Below, in pieces: positions 16,630-25,116 of a stretch of 64,000 bases of DNA. Each line of letters opens with the position of its first letter. Within the stretch, counting starts at the first letter, position 1. The DNA comes from Halobellus rufus (GTDB taxonomy: Archaea > Halobacteriota > Halobacteria > Halobacteriales > Haloferacaceae). Where the stretch lies: contig NZ_BBJO01000014.1 of assembly GCF_000739575.1 (NCBI RefSeq), positions 1 to 64,000 on the forward strand, read 5' to 3'. A model generated the notes under the pieces. It saw only the letters and a list, made by a program, of their open reading frames with translations, was not told where the DNA came from and made no database searches. The position numbers and the translations under genes were made by a program.

Positions 16630-17754
16630 GTGAACAGTCTCCTCCATTTTTGGGGGCAGAAGCGAAAGCCGCAGGCGATGACGTCGTCTCACCGCCGGTG
16701 GACACTCGACTTACTACTCGTCGTCGCGGGGGCGATCGCCGCCCTCGCGGTGGTGCTCTTAGGTATCGAGGGATCGCTCGTCCGGAGTCTGTTCGTCGTG
16801 CCCTTGATCGTCCTCTACCCCGGGTACGCGCTGTTGGCGGTGATCTTCCCGGAGAGACGGTCGGAGGTGGATTCGGACCGACTCGGGCCCGACCTCTCGC
16901 TGACCCGCCCGGCGCGACACACGGCCGGGCTCCTGTACTCGGTTCGACTGATCCTCTCGGCCACTGCGAGCCTCGCGCTCGTCGCCGGCGTCGCCCTGCT
17001 CACGAACGCGCTCGGTCGCGGGTTCGACGCCGCTGTCGTGGGGTTTGGCGTGTTCGTCCTGACGGTCGTCCTCACCGCCGTCGCCTTCGCTCGTCGCGCG
17101 TCGCTCCCCTCGGACGTCCGTGCCGGTCTCCCCGCGCTTTCGTCGGTCTTCGGAGCCGTATCCTCGTCCAGTGGCGGACAGAGCTCCTCGCTTTCGGCGG
17201 CACGGCGTTCACCGGTCCCCCTCGTGGTCAACGCGCTGGTGGTCCTGAGCCTCCTCGTGTTCCTCAGCAGCGTCGGGTTCGCGATGGTCGAGACCCAGGA
17301 CCCCGACGCCGAGTTCACCGAAGCGTACCTCGTGACGGAAAACGAGACCGGATACACCGCGAGCGACTACCCGAGACAGCTCTCCCAAGGCGAGACGACG
17401 GAGTACACCCTCGCACTGGAGAGTCACGAGCAGGAGCCGACGACGTACACCGTCGTCACCGAGCTCCAGCGAACGGAGCAGACGGCGAACGGAACGCAAG
17501 TCGCGGAGGAAGAGGAACTCTCGCGGACGCGGCACACGGTCGAGGACGGAGAGACGGCGTATCTCGATCGCGAGGTGCAGCCGACGATGTCCGGAGACGG
17601 ACTCAGGCTGGTCTTCCACGTCTACGAGGGCGAGGCACCCGAGAACGCTGACCGCGAGAGCGCGTACCGAACCGTCCAACTCGTCGTCTCAGTCGGCGGT
17701 GACGATCCCACGCAATTCCAGCGGCAGTCGTCGGGCGGGGGGACGGTCGCCTGA
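16630..17754 (+). CDS. DUF1616 family membrane protein
   Basis: A 374-residue archaeal DUF1616-type protein. About four to five transmembrane helices lie in the first ~215 residues, including VPLIVLYPGYALLAVIFPE, the most conserved stretch of the family. A C-terminal soluble domain of about 150 residues is rich in beta structure (LTVETQ-like entry, then DYPRQLSQGETTEYTLALESHE), probably outside the cell. The start is ambiguous: the GTG at 16630 lies about 27 bp after a TATAA within a promoter element and fits a leaderless mRNA, while the ATG at 16678 fits the usual family N-terminus. The stop overlaps the next ATG. A role in surface polysaccharide assembly is suggested only by context. Confidence 0.8.
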   Translation: MNSLLHFWGQKRKPQAMTSSHRRWTLDLLLVVAGAIAALAVVLLGIEGSLVRSLFVVPLIVLYPGYALLAVIFPERRSEVDSDRLGPDLSLTRPARHTAGLLYSVRLILSATASLALVAGVALLTNALGRGFDAAVVGFGVFVLTVVLTAVAFARRASLPSDVRAGLPALSSVFGAVSSSSGGQSSSLSAARRSPVPLVVNALVVLSLLVFLSSVGFAMVETQDPDAEFTEAYLVTENETGYTASDYPRQLSQGETTEYTLALESHEQEPTTYTVVTELQRTEQTANGTQVAEEEELSRTRHTVEDGETAYLDREVQPTMSGDGLRLVFHVYEGEAPENADRESAYRTVQLVVSVGGDDPTQFQRQSSGGGTVA

Positions 17755-18323
17755 TGTGGCCGTGGGAGCACCTCGTCTTCGGCTACGTGCTGTATTCGGT
17801 GCTGAACGGCCTCGTCTGGGGACGCCCCATCAACGACGGAACCGGCCTCGCTCTCGCGGTGGCGACGCAACTGCCGGACCTCGTCGACAAGCCGCTCTCG
17901 TGGACGTTCGGACTCGTCGCCACGGGGTACGGGCCGGCTCACTCCCTGCTCGTCGCCGGACCGGTCGCGCTCGGAGTTGCGGCCGTGCTGTGGACGCGCG
18001 GCAGGACGCGAGTCGCCGTCGCCGCCCTCGTGGGGTACGGGTCCCACCTGTTCGCCGACGTGCTCGCCCTCCGCGCGAACGGCCCGAACGTCGCGCGAAC
18101 CCTCTGGCCGCTCATCCCCCAAGCACCGTACGAGAGCGATCTCGGGTTCTTCGAGCGGTTCACCGAGTACTTCGGAACGTTCCTCCTGCAGATGATGCAC
18201 ACGGAGAACGTCGGACTAGTGCTCGGATACCTCGCTATCTTCCTCGTCGTCGCGGTTCGCTGGGTTATGGACGGGATGCCGGGGATCCGGTGGGCACGGC
18301 GAAACGTGCAATTCGCCGAGTAA
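17754..18323 (+). CDS. YdjM/DUF457-like membrane-bound metal-dependent hydrolase
   Basis: A 189-residue membrane protein with about four hydrophobic segments and the scattered His/Asp motifs of the YdjM (DUF457) family: an early WEHLVFGY, then QLPDLVDKP, GPAHSLL and GSHLFADV. These residues likely bind a metal at the membrane face. Family members are annotated as membrane hydrolases, but substrates are unknown. Translation is coupled to the DUF1616 gene (TGATG overlap), so the two proteins probably act together. Confidence 0.82.
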   Translation: MWPWEHLVFGYVLYSVLNGLVWGRPINDGTGLALAVATQLPDLVDKPLSWTFGLVATGYGPAHSLLVAGPVALGVAAVLWTRGRTRVAVAALVGYGSHLFADVLALRANGPNVARTLWPLIPQAPYESDLGFFERFTEYFGTFLLQMMHTENVGLVLGYLAIFLVVAVRWVMDGMPGIRWARRNVQFAE

Positions 18324-18475
18324 TCAAGCCCGTCCGCTCGTTTCTCCTGTCGATGCTCCCCGAGTGAGCCGAGGTTATAATCAGCGGAAAAGCTAACTAA
18401 ATTCAGAATATTCAAGCTGGAAAATACGAAAAACCCTAAAAATACTCATTAGGCGAGCGTCGGGACTGGTTCCCG
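18324..18475 (+). promoter_or_regulatory. AT-rich promoter region of the first beta-helix gene
   Basis: A TATA-like CTAAAAATACTC at about 18436-18447 precedes the ATG at 18476 by about 35 bp. The locus-wide inverted repeat is not visible here, unlike in most neighbouring promoters. Confidence 0.45.
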
Positions 18476-19990
18476 ATGTCTGAAGAACGCGGAGACGGAA
18501 GCGACAGGATCGTCACACGCCGAGGAGTCCTCCGGGGGCTGGGGGGAGCGCTCGCGGCCGCCTCCTTCGCAGGGACGGCCTCTGCGGACAAAGACTGGTT
18601 GAACGTCGTCGAGTACGGGGCCGACCCGACGGGCGAGGAGCCGATAAACCCCGTCTTGGAGGAGTTGCCGCGCGACGACGACACGATACTGTATTTCCCG
18701 GAAGGCCGGTATCTGATGGACGACGAGTACCGTCACGTCGGTTTCCAGGGGTTCGGTCTCAGCGGCGACGACGCGACGATCGTTCCTGACCCCGGATACG
18801 ACGGTCGGTGGCTGTTCAAGCTCGGAACGTACAGCCAGCCCGGAGACGACCTCTACGTCGAGGGATTGGACTTCGATTTCACCGCCGATCACACGGGACT
18901 GCGCGCGGTACAGGCCCAGGTCAGCGACGACCTGTTGGTGCAGGACCTCGAAGTAGTCGGTCAGCACGACAGCGGGAAGTTCGGCCCGTTCCTGTTCGAT
19001 ATCACGGATCCTTCCGGGATCGGCTCGATCGAGAACGTCCGGATCCCGGAAGGCGGTGAGTTCTCCAAGTACACGCCGGGTGACATCGACGTCGGCCCCA
19101 CTGGGATCATCGTCTCGCCCTATCACGAGGGGAAGTTGTGGGTTCGAAACTGCGAGGTGGGCGCGTGGCCGGACAACGGCCTGTACTGCTCTACGGACAG
19201 CGGCCGAGTCGTCGTGGAGGGCGGGATATTCAAAAACTGTAATATCGCGTGTATCCGCCTGTCGGGCGACTACAGTTCGATCCACGACGCGACGGTCGTC
19301 GTCGACTCCCACCGGGAAGACGATCGCAATCAGCGCGCCATCCGCCTCGACGGCGGGGCGTACAACTGGGTAGAAAACGTCGAGATCCGGCTTTCAGAGC
19401 CCAACGGACGCGCGATCAGTATCCTCAACGACGTGGAGTGGGCCCGGATTCAGGATACCGACATCGTCGTCGACGGAGACGTGCCCACGAAGGCGGTCTC
19501 CGTCTCACCGGAGTCGGGGAAGGTCGACCTGATAAACTCCGAGATCGAGTTCAACACGCCCGGGTGTGCGTTCCACGTCGAAGGCCCAGGCAGCCCGGAC
19601 GCAGACCGAGTGTACGTCCTGAAATCGAGTATCACCGGCGGCGGTGACGGCACTCACGGTCGCCACGCGGTACGGATCGAACGGGGTAACGGCACGTTCG
19701 ATCGGTTCGACGTCGAACAGACGGGTACCGATTACCGGCGCGCGGTCAAGGTCCTCGGTGACGGCTGTCGGTTCACCTGGGGCCACTACGACGCGACTCA
19801 CATCCCGATCGTCAACGAGAGCGACGGGACGACGTTCCACGGCATCACCACCCGATCGCTCGACGGCTACGAGGGGATGAAGATCCTCGACGGGTCCACT
19901 GACGTGACGATCTCGGAGTCGGCGATCTACAACGACGTCTGGGAGTACGGTGACGTCGACGTGACGTACAGCGACAACTCGTTCCTCTAG
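18476..19990 (+). CDS. Tat-secreted right-handed parallel beta-helix protein (pectate-lyase fold)
   Basis: A 504-residue protein with a twin-arginine signal (TRRGVLRGLGG, cleavage near TASA-DKD). The rest is a pectate-lyase-like beta-helix that opens with VVEYGADPTGEEP and FPEGRYLM, landmarks of the phage-tail/pectate-lyase-3 type start, followed by repeated short beta-strand turns (VRNCEVG, VEGGIFKNC, DATVVVDS). Such proteins bind or cleave polysaccharides outside the cell. Aligned by eye it is a clear paralog of the protein at 22045. A lyase or epimerase acting on the polymer made by this locus is an attractive inference; catalytic residues cannot be named. Confidence 0.85.
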   Translation: MSEERGDGSDRIVTRRGVLRGLGGALAAASFAGTASADKDWLNVVEYGADPTGEEPINPVLEELPRDDDTILYFPEGRYLMDDEYRHVGFQGFGLSGDDATIVPDPGYDGRWLFKLGTYSQPGDDLYVEGLDFDFTADHTGLRAVQAQVSDDLLVQDLEVVGQHDSGKFGPFLFDITDPSGIGSIENVRIPEGGEFSKYTPGDIDVGPTGIIVSPYHEGKLWVRNCEVGAWPDNGLYCSTDSGRVVVEGGIFKNCNIACIRLSGDYSSIHDATVVVDSHREDDRNQRAIRLDGGAYNWVENVEIRLSEPNGRAISILNDVEWARIQDTDIVVDGDVPTKAVSVSPESGKVDLINSEIEFNTPGCAFHVEGPGSPDADRVYVLKSSITGGGDGTHGRHAVRIERGNGTFDRFDVEQTGTDYRRAVKVLGDGCRFTWGHYDATHIPIVNESDGTTFHGITTRSLDGYEGMKILDGSTDVTISESAIYNDVWEYGDVDVTYSDNSFL

Positions 19991-20075
19991 CCGTGGTGTC
20001 TGGTCCCCGCGAGTTCGCCTCCTTGGAGACCAATCTGGACGCGCAGGGCGTGTCTCGGTCGGATCTCGGCCGCTC

Positions 20076-20744
20076 TCACGGAGACAACGTGGACTCGATG
20101 AGCCTGCTGATGGAACGGCGGATGCGCTGTGACACTCCGGATTTCGAGATCCCGAGTCGGGCAGCGAGTTCCTCCTGTGACGTTTTGCGCGGCACGTCGA
20201 AGTAACCGCTCTTGTGGGCGATCAGCAGTGCTTCGTGCTGCGCCGGGAGCAGCCCCGTCTCGGACCCGGCGTCGGTCTCACGAGCGACGTGCAGGCGCTT
20301 TACGCGGAAGGTGATGTCGTGATCGTGGTAGTGTGATTGCACCCGGTGCAGCGTCGAGTGGGCGGGAAGTTGCATCTGAACGCGCCACGACCCGTCTCGG
20401 TGGCGAACGGAGATGACGCGGACGCCCATCTCGGTCGACGACTGTGGGATCAGTTGTACGCCGTTTCGAAAGAGCACTCTGAACCGCCTCTCTTCGCCGA
20501 TCTCCCCGAGGAACTCCGCGTCTTCGACGGTCGAGTCCGATTGCAGCGACTCCAACAGCGACTCGGTCGTTCCTCCGTCGACGACGACGAACGCACAGTC
20601 CCAGCCCAGCCCGTCGGTCGGTTGGAACTCCAACTCCACCGCGTACGGCGTGTCGGCAGTGAACGTCGAGAGTATCAACCGCGGGTCGTCGAGACTGAGT
20701 TCGAGATAGATCGGCCGCGAGTCCTCATCACGTCCTACCGGCAT
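20076..20744 (-). CDS. HTH_10 transcriptional regulator inside the glycan locus
   Basis: A 222-residue Bat-like regulator: an N-terminal sensor-like domain (~150 residues) and a C-terminal HTH_10 domain with LLPAQHEALLIAHKSGYF, then PRKTSQEELAARLGISKSGVSQ as the helix-turn-helix. The ATG at 20744 is preferred over the in-frame start at 20771 because a near-perfect copy of the locus-wide promoter element lies 30 bp upstream. It sits alone on the minus strand between glycan genes. Being inside the locus and carrying the element in its own promoter makes it the leading candidate for the factor that reads the element (inference). Confidence 0.85.
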   Translation of the reverse strand: MPVGRDEDSRPIYLELSLDDPRLILSTFTADTPYAVELEFQPTDGLGWDCAFVVVDGGTTESLLESLQSDSTVEDAEFLGEIGEERRFRVLFRNGVQLIPQSSTEMGVRVISVRHRDGSWRVQMQLPAHSTLHRVQSHYHDHDITFRVKRLHVARETDAGSETGLLPAQHEALLIAHKSGYFDVPRKTSQEELAARLGISKSGVSQRIRRSISRLIESTLSP

Positions 20745-20774
20745 TACTACTGGACAATCCCCGGGGGGCACCGG

Positions 20775-20794
20775 TTATTATTCGGATGATAAGC
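20775..20794 (-). promoter_or_regulatory. Locus-wide inverted-repeat promoter element, HTH_10 copy
   Basis: + strand TTATTATT-CGGAT-GATAAGC, 30 bp upstream of the regulator ATG at 20744. Confidence 0.65.
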
Positions 20795-20849
20795 CGCGGA
20801 AACTACTTCAGAAGCAGAACCGCTGGTTGTGAGACGGACCCGCTCCCGT

Positions 20850-20869
20850 TGCTACGAGACACATAATAA
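20850..20869 (+). promoter_or_regulatory. Weak copy of the locus-wide promoter element before a GT2 gene
   Basis: The right arm CATAATAA is good, while the left arm (CTACG) is poor. It ends 42 bp before the ATG at 20912. Counted as a probable degenerate copy. Confidence 0.4.
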
Positions 20870-20911
20870 CGACCCCCGGAGCCCGACTCAGCGGTACCGA
20901 ATCCCAATTCT

Positions 20912-21946
20912 ATGTACAAGGAGAACTCTATCGCCGTCGTCGTGCCTGCCTACAACGAGGAAGGGTACGTCGGGGACGTCATCGACACGATCCCGTCGTT
21001 CGTCGACGTGGCGTACGTCGTCGACGACGGATCGACAGACGACACGTGGGAGGAGATCGTGACGCACGCGGAGGCGGTCAACGCCGAACGAACGCCCGAA
21101 GCGGATGGGTACGACGACCTCGTCGTCCCGATCCAACACGACGAGAACCGCGGCGTCGGCGGCGCACTCAAGACTGGATACCTCCGCGCACTCGAGGACG
21201 AAGTCGACATCACGGCCGTTCTCGGCGGCGACGGTCAGATGAACCCGGCCGAGCTCGCGAAGTACCTCGACCCCATCGCCGAGGGTGACGCCGACTACGC
21301 GAAGGGGAACCGGTTCATGAAGCGCGAGGACCTCGAAGCGATGCCGGGGTTCCGCCTCGTCGGCAACTCGGTTCTCTCGTATCTGACGAAGTTCGCGAGC
21401 GGATACTGGCAGACGATGGACCCGCAGAACGGCTACACCGCCATCTCCTACGAAGCGCTGGCGTCGGCCGACATCGAAAATATGTACGAGTACTACGGGT
21501 ACTGCAACGACCTCCTCGTCAAACTCAACGTCGAGAACCTTCGCGTCGCCGACGTCGCGTGCTCCGCGGAGTATCTCTACGACGACGAGTGGAAGAGCCA
21601 CATCGACTACGGGGAGTACGTCCCTCGCGTTTCGGGTATGCTGCTGCGGAACTACTTCTGGCGGCTGAAACAGAAGTACCTGCTGCGGGACTTCCACCCG
21701 CTGGCCGCATTTTACGTCCTCGGTACAGTCGTCTCGATGGTCGCCTCCGCTGGGCTCGTCGGGTCCGGGGTGATGCACGACGGTGACGGGCCCTCGGGGC
21801 TCGGGAGCTGGGCGATCGGCCTACTCCTCGGAACGGCCTTCCTCCTCGTCGGCGTCGTGCTCGATCGCGACGACAACGCCCCCCTCGAACTGCAGGTCTA
21901 CGACGACACCTACGACACAGATGTGCCAATCGAGGCGAGTGAATAG
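20912..21946 (+). CDS. Family 2 glycosyltransferase with C-terminal membrane helices
   Basis: A 344-residue GT2 enzyme of the dolichol-phosphate-sugar synthase-like type. The GT-A domain begins IAVVVPAYNEEGYVGDVI, with VVDDGSTDDT, ENRGVGGALKTG and LGGDGQMNP as nucleotide-sugar and metal landmarks, and ends near residue ~260. Two hydrophobic helices follow (~270-320). It probably transfers a sugar to a lipid carrier or to a lipid-linked glycan at the cytoplasmic membrane face. It lies between the two beta-helix genes, suggesting one functional block. Donor and acceptor cannot be deduced. Confidence 0.9.
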   Translation: MYKENSIAVVVPAYNEEGYVGDVIDTIPSFVDVAYVVDDGSTDDTWEEIVTHAEAVNAERTPEADGYDDLVVPIQHDENRGVGGALKTGYLRALEDEVDITAVLGGDGQMNPAELAKYLDPIAEGDADYAKGNRFMKREDLEAMPGFRLVGNSVLSYLTKFASGYWQTMDPQNGYTAISYEALASADIENMYEYYGYCNDLLVKLNVENLRVADVACSAEYLYDDEWKSHIDYGEYVPRVSGMLLRNYFWRLKQKYLLRDFHPLAAFYVLGTVVSMVASAGLVGSGVMHDGDGPSGLGSWAIGLLLGTAFLLVGVVLDRDDNAPLELQVYDDTYDTDVPIEASE

Positions 21947-21980
21947 ACCCGAGTTAACACCTCACACATCAGTTTCCGGG

Positions 21981-21997
21981 ACATATATAAAAAGCAC
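21981..21997 (+). promoter_or_regulatory. TATA box of the second beta-helix gene
   Basis: ACATATATAAAAAGC is a strong TATA-like sequence about 50-60 bp before the ATG at 22045. The locus-wide inverted repeat is absent, as for the first beta-helix gene. Confidence 0.5.
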
Positions 21998-22044
21998 ACA
22001 TATGAAGGGAGAGACGGTAGTCGGTCTACCGAGTCTTCTCTCGT

Positions 22045-23691
22045 ATGAAAGAGGCGACCCGTGAAACTCACTCCTCGGAGAACTGCGAACCGGACACTTG
22101 CGATGGCTCAACACTTAGCAGACGATCCTACCTCCTCGGGGCGGCCGGAGCGCTCGCGGTGGGTGGGTACGTGTCTGCGACCGCTCCCACTGCCCAAGCG
22201 GACACGATAACGGTCGACGTACCGCAGGCGTACCTCGACCGATTCGACTCGGTCCTCAACGTCGTCGATCTGGGGGCCGATCCGACGGGGAACGATCCGA
22301 TCGACGGCGTCCTCTCGGAGAACGTAGGCGACGATACGCTCCTCGTCTTCCCGGAAGGCCGGTACCTGATGAACCGCCAACTCCGAAAGACGGGGTTCGA
22401 CAACCTCGGGTTCTACGGCCCGAACGCGACGATCGCACACGGGAAAATCGACGCGATCGACGGAAACGTCGTCACCGAAGGCGACTTCGACGGTCCGGCG
22501 CGGTTCTTCCGACTCGGCGTCATCTACGCCCCCGGACGCGACCTCCTCTTCGAGGGGTTCACCTTCGATTTCACCGAGGCGCAGACGGGGATCCGTGCCG
22601 TCGAGGCGTACGTCACCGACGGACTCGAAGTCCGCGACGTCACCATCGACGGACAACACGACACGGGGACGTTCGGTCCGGCGCTCTTCGGCGTGATGAA
22701 CGCGAACGGAACCGGGACCGTCGAGCGGTTCAGCGCGCCGGACGGCGCTGAGTTCAGCGAGAACACGATCGGAGACATCTCGCTCGGCCCGACGGGGATG
22801 CTCATCGACCCCAACAGCGCGGGGACGCTCCGGATCGTCGACTGCGAACTCGGTCGATTCCCCGACAACGGGCTGTACGTTTCGGGCGCGAAAGGCGTCG
22901 TCCACGTCGAGGGCGGAACCTACAGGAACAGCACCGTCTCCTCGATCCGTCTCAAGGGCCACGGGAGCAGTATCCGCGACGCCACAGTCGTCATCGACGA
23001 CCTGGTCCCTGGGATCAGCCAACGCGGTATCCGACTCGACGACGGCGCGGGGCTCACCGTCGAGAACACGACAGTCGAGGTGACCGGACCGGCAGAGAAC
23101 GCCATCCGGGTGCTCAACGACGTGGAGACGGCGACGGTCCAGAACTGCACGATCGTCCTGAACGACGACGGCGACGGGTGCGCTCGCGGCATCCAGACCA
23201 CGCCCGATGCCGGCAGCCTCGAAATCCTCGACTCCACCATCGAGATCGGGGGATCGAACTTCGCGATCTACCTGCAGGGCCGAAACGCCCCCGAGGACTC
23301 GATGGTGCTCGTCGAGGGAGTGTCGATTTCCGGGAACGCACCCGGCGATGGGCAGCGTGAGGCCATTCGGATCGAACGGTCGAACGCTCGGTTCGAGAAC
23401 CTGACCGTCGACCAGCCCGGGTCACACTACCGGCGCTGTGCGGAGATTCTGGCCGACGACACCCTGTTCGTCGGCGGGAGCTACTCCTCTACCCACCACC
23501 CGTTCATCAACAAGGGCAACCGAACCCGCTTCGACGAGATAACCGCACGGTCGTACAGCGAACGGCAAGCGATGAAACTGTACGAGTCCGGCACCGACGT
23601 CGTCGTCACCGATTCCGTGCTCTACGGTGGATACATCGACCGTGGCGCGAAAGGGTTCGTCATCGAGAACTCGGAACTGCCTCCCGCCTGA
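22045..23691 (+). CDS. Second Tat-secreted beta-helix protein (paralog)
   Basis: A 548-residue paralog of the 18476 gene. The Tat signal (SRRSYLLGAAGALAVGG) ends at an ATAPTAQA-like site. The beta-helix opens with VVDLGADPTGNDP and FPEGRYLM, matching the paralog almost word for word, and both share a GLRAVEA/GIRAVEA plus GQHDTGTFGP block and a C-terminal STHHP/ATHIP segment. An extra ~30 residues precede the helix. It is likely exported folded and acts on, or is part of, the cell-surface polysaccharide. Presence of two diverged copies around one glycosyltransferase suggests duplication followed by specialisation. Confidence 0.85.
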   Translation: MKEATRETHSSENCEPDTCDGSTLSRRSYLLGAAGALAVGGYVSATAPTAQADTITVDVPQAYLDRFDSVLNVVDLGADPTGNDPIDGVLSENVGDDTLLVFPEGRYLMNRQLRKTGFDNLGFYGPNATIAHGKIDAIDGNVVTEGDFDGPARFFRLGVIYAPGRDLLFEGFTFDFTEAQTGIRAVEAYVTDGLEVRDVTIDGQHDTGTFGPALFGVMNANGTGTVERFSAPDGAEFSENTIGDISLGPTGMLIDPNSAGTLRIVDCELGRFPDNGLYVSGAKGVVHVEGGTYRNSTVSSIRLKGHGSSIRDATVVIDDLVPGISQRGIRLDDGAGLTVENTTVEVTGPAENAIRVLNDVETATVQNCTIVLNDDGDGCARGIQTTPDAGSLEILDSTIEIGGSNFAIYLQGRNAPEDSMVLVEGVSISGNAPGDGQREAIRIERSNARFENLTVDQPGSHYRRCAEILADDTLFVGGSYSSTHHPFINKGNRTRFDEITARSYSERQAMKLYESGTDVVVTDSVLYGGYIDRGAKGFVIENSELPPA

Positions 23692-23702
23692 GAGGGCTTC
23701 GA

Positions 23703-23722
23703 CCTTACCCTCCCGATAATCA
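23703..23722 (+). promoter_or_regulatory. Locus-wide inverted-repeat promoter element, GT4 copy
   Basis: CCTTACC-CTCCC-GATAATCA, ending 29 bp before the ATG at 23752. Confidence 0.6.
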
Positions 23723-23751
23723 TAGTCTCGGGGCGGCAACGACGGGTACGG

Positions 23752-24972
23752 ATGAACCAGAAACGCCTGGCCGATATGGACCTGCTCGTCGTCTCACACG
23801 GCTACAAACACTTCGTGAAGTCACAGGTGGACGTCCTCGCGGAGTACGTGAACTCCGTCACCGTCTGCGTCAGGTACAATTGGTTCGCAGACGTCGCGTC
23901 ACGGCTCCCGATCGACGCCGGTGCGGGGTTCGGCAAAGACGCGAAGATCGCCCGCAAGAACGTTCCGGACAACGTCGATGTCATCGAAGTACCGCTCGCG
24001 TACCTCCCAGTCGATCTCCACCGCGATCACCTGCTCGGTCAACAGCACGCCCGGAAGGTCCGGAAGAAGCTCGAAGAACACCCCGTCTCTTTCGATCTGA
24101 TACACTGTCACATCACGTGGACGTCGGGGTACGTCGGCGCACGCCTCAAGCAGGAACTCGACATTCCGTACGTTCTCACCGTCCACGCGAACCGGAACTG
24201 GTTCGAGCAGCAACTCGAATCCGACAACGACCGACTGAAGACCGCGTGGGAGGACGCCGATCGGCTCATCCGCGTCAACCGGAGCGACCGCTCGAAGCTG
24301 GAGGCGTACAACGACGACGTGGTATACGTCCCGAACGGATACGACACCGATACCTTCGAGCGGATCTCTACGGCCGTGGCCCGGGAGCGCCTCGGCATCG
24401 ATCAGGAACCACCGGTGGTGTTCGCGCTCGGGACCCTGAAGCCTCGGAAGGGGTTCCAACACCTGATGCGCGCGATGACGCGAGTCCACGAGTCCAAACC
24501 GAACGCGAGGCTCGTCATCGGCGGTCAGGGGGGGATGCGCGGAGAGCTCGAGACGCTCGCCGCGGAGCTCGGCATCGAGGACCGTACCTCTCTCCTGGGC
24601 TACCTCGAACCGGACGTGCTGAACGACTGGATGAACGCCACAGACGTGTTCGTCCTCCCGAGTTACAGCGAGAGCTTCGGCGTCGTCCAACTGGAGGCGA
24701 TGGCCTGCGGAACGCCCGTCGTCGCCACCGAGAACGGCGGCAGCGAGGAAGTCGTCACGAGCGACGAGTACGGCCTCCTCGTCGAGGGACCGGAGGCGCA
24801 CGACGAACTCGCGGGGGCGATCGAAACCGCCCTCGACCGCGAGTGGGACGAGGACGCCATCGAGTCCTACGCGAACGAGTACACGTGGGAGACCGTCTGC
24901 GAACAGATCGCCGACCTGTACGTCGACGTCCTCGACGAACATCGAAGCGCGCCTGTCGCCCCGACGCCCTGA
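23752..24972 (+). CDS. Family 4 glycosyltransferase
   Basis: A 406-residue GT-B retaining glycosyltransferase. The N-terminal acceptor domain includes DLIHCHITWTSGYVGA and VLTVHANRNW. The C-terminal donor domain has FALGTLKPRKGFQHLM, ARLVIGGQGG and the conserved E-x7-E motif in PSYSESFGVVQLEAMACGTPVVATENGG. It is expected at the inner face of the membrane, adding a sugar to a growing glycan. It starts leaderless after a promoter element. It is convergent with the flippase gene, with ~140 bp between stops. Confidence 0.93.
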   Translation: MNQKRLADMDLLVVSHGYKHFVKSQVDVLAEYVNSVTVCVRYNWFADVASRLPIDAGAGFGKDAKIARKNVPDNVDVIEVPLAYLPVDLHRDHLLGQQHARKVRKKLEEHPVSFDLIHCHITWTSGYVGARLKQELDIPYVLTVHANRNWFEQQLESDNDRLKTAWEDADRLIRVNRSDRSKLEAYNDDVVYVPNGYDTDTFERISTAVARERLGIDQEPPVVFALGTLKPRKGFQHLMRAMTRVHESKPNARLVIGGQGGMRGELETLAAELGIEDRTSLLGYLEPDVLNDWMNATDVFVLPSYSESFGVVQLEAMACGTPVVATENGGSEEVVTSDEYGLLVEGPEAHDELAGAIETALDREWDEDAIESYANEYTWETVCEQIADLYVDVLDEHRSAPVAPTP

Positions 24973-25116
24973 GAGGCGGACTCAGGAAACCCGTTTCAGA
25001 GGGCTTTCTTTTCTCCATCGCACGGATCGCGCCCCGTTCCGGCGCAGGCCGGTTCATCCGTTCGCTCCACGTCGCCGATAGCGATGTTACACGTAGTCGA
25101 CCGAAATCAGTATCCG

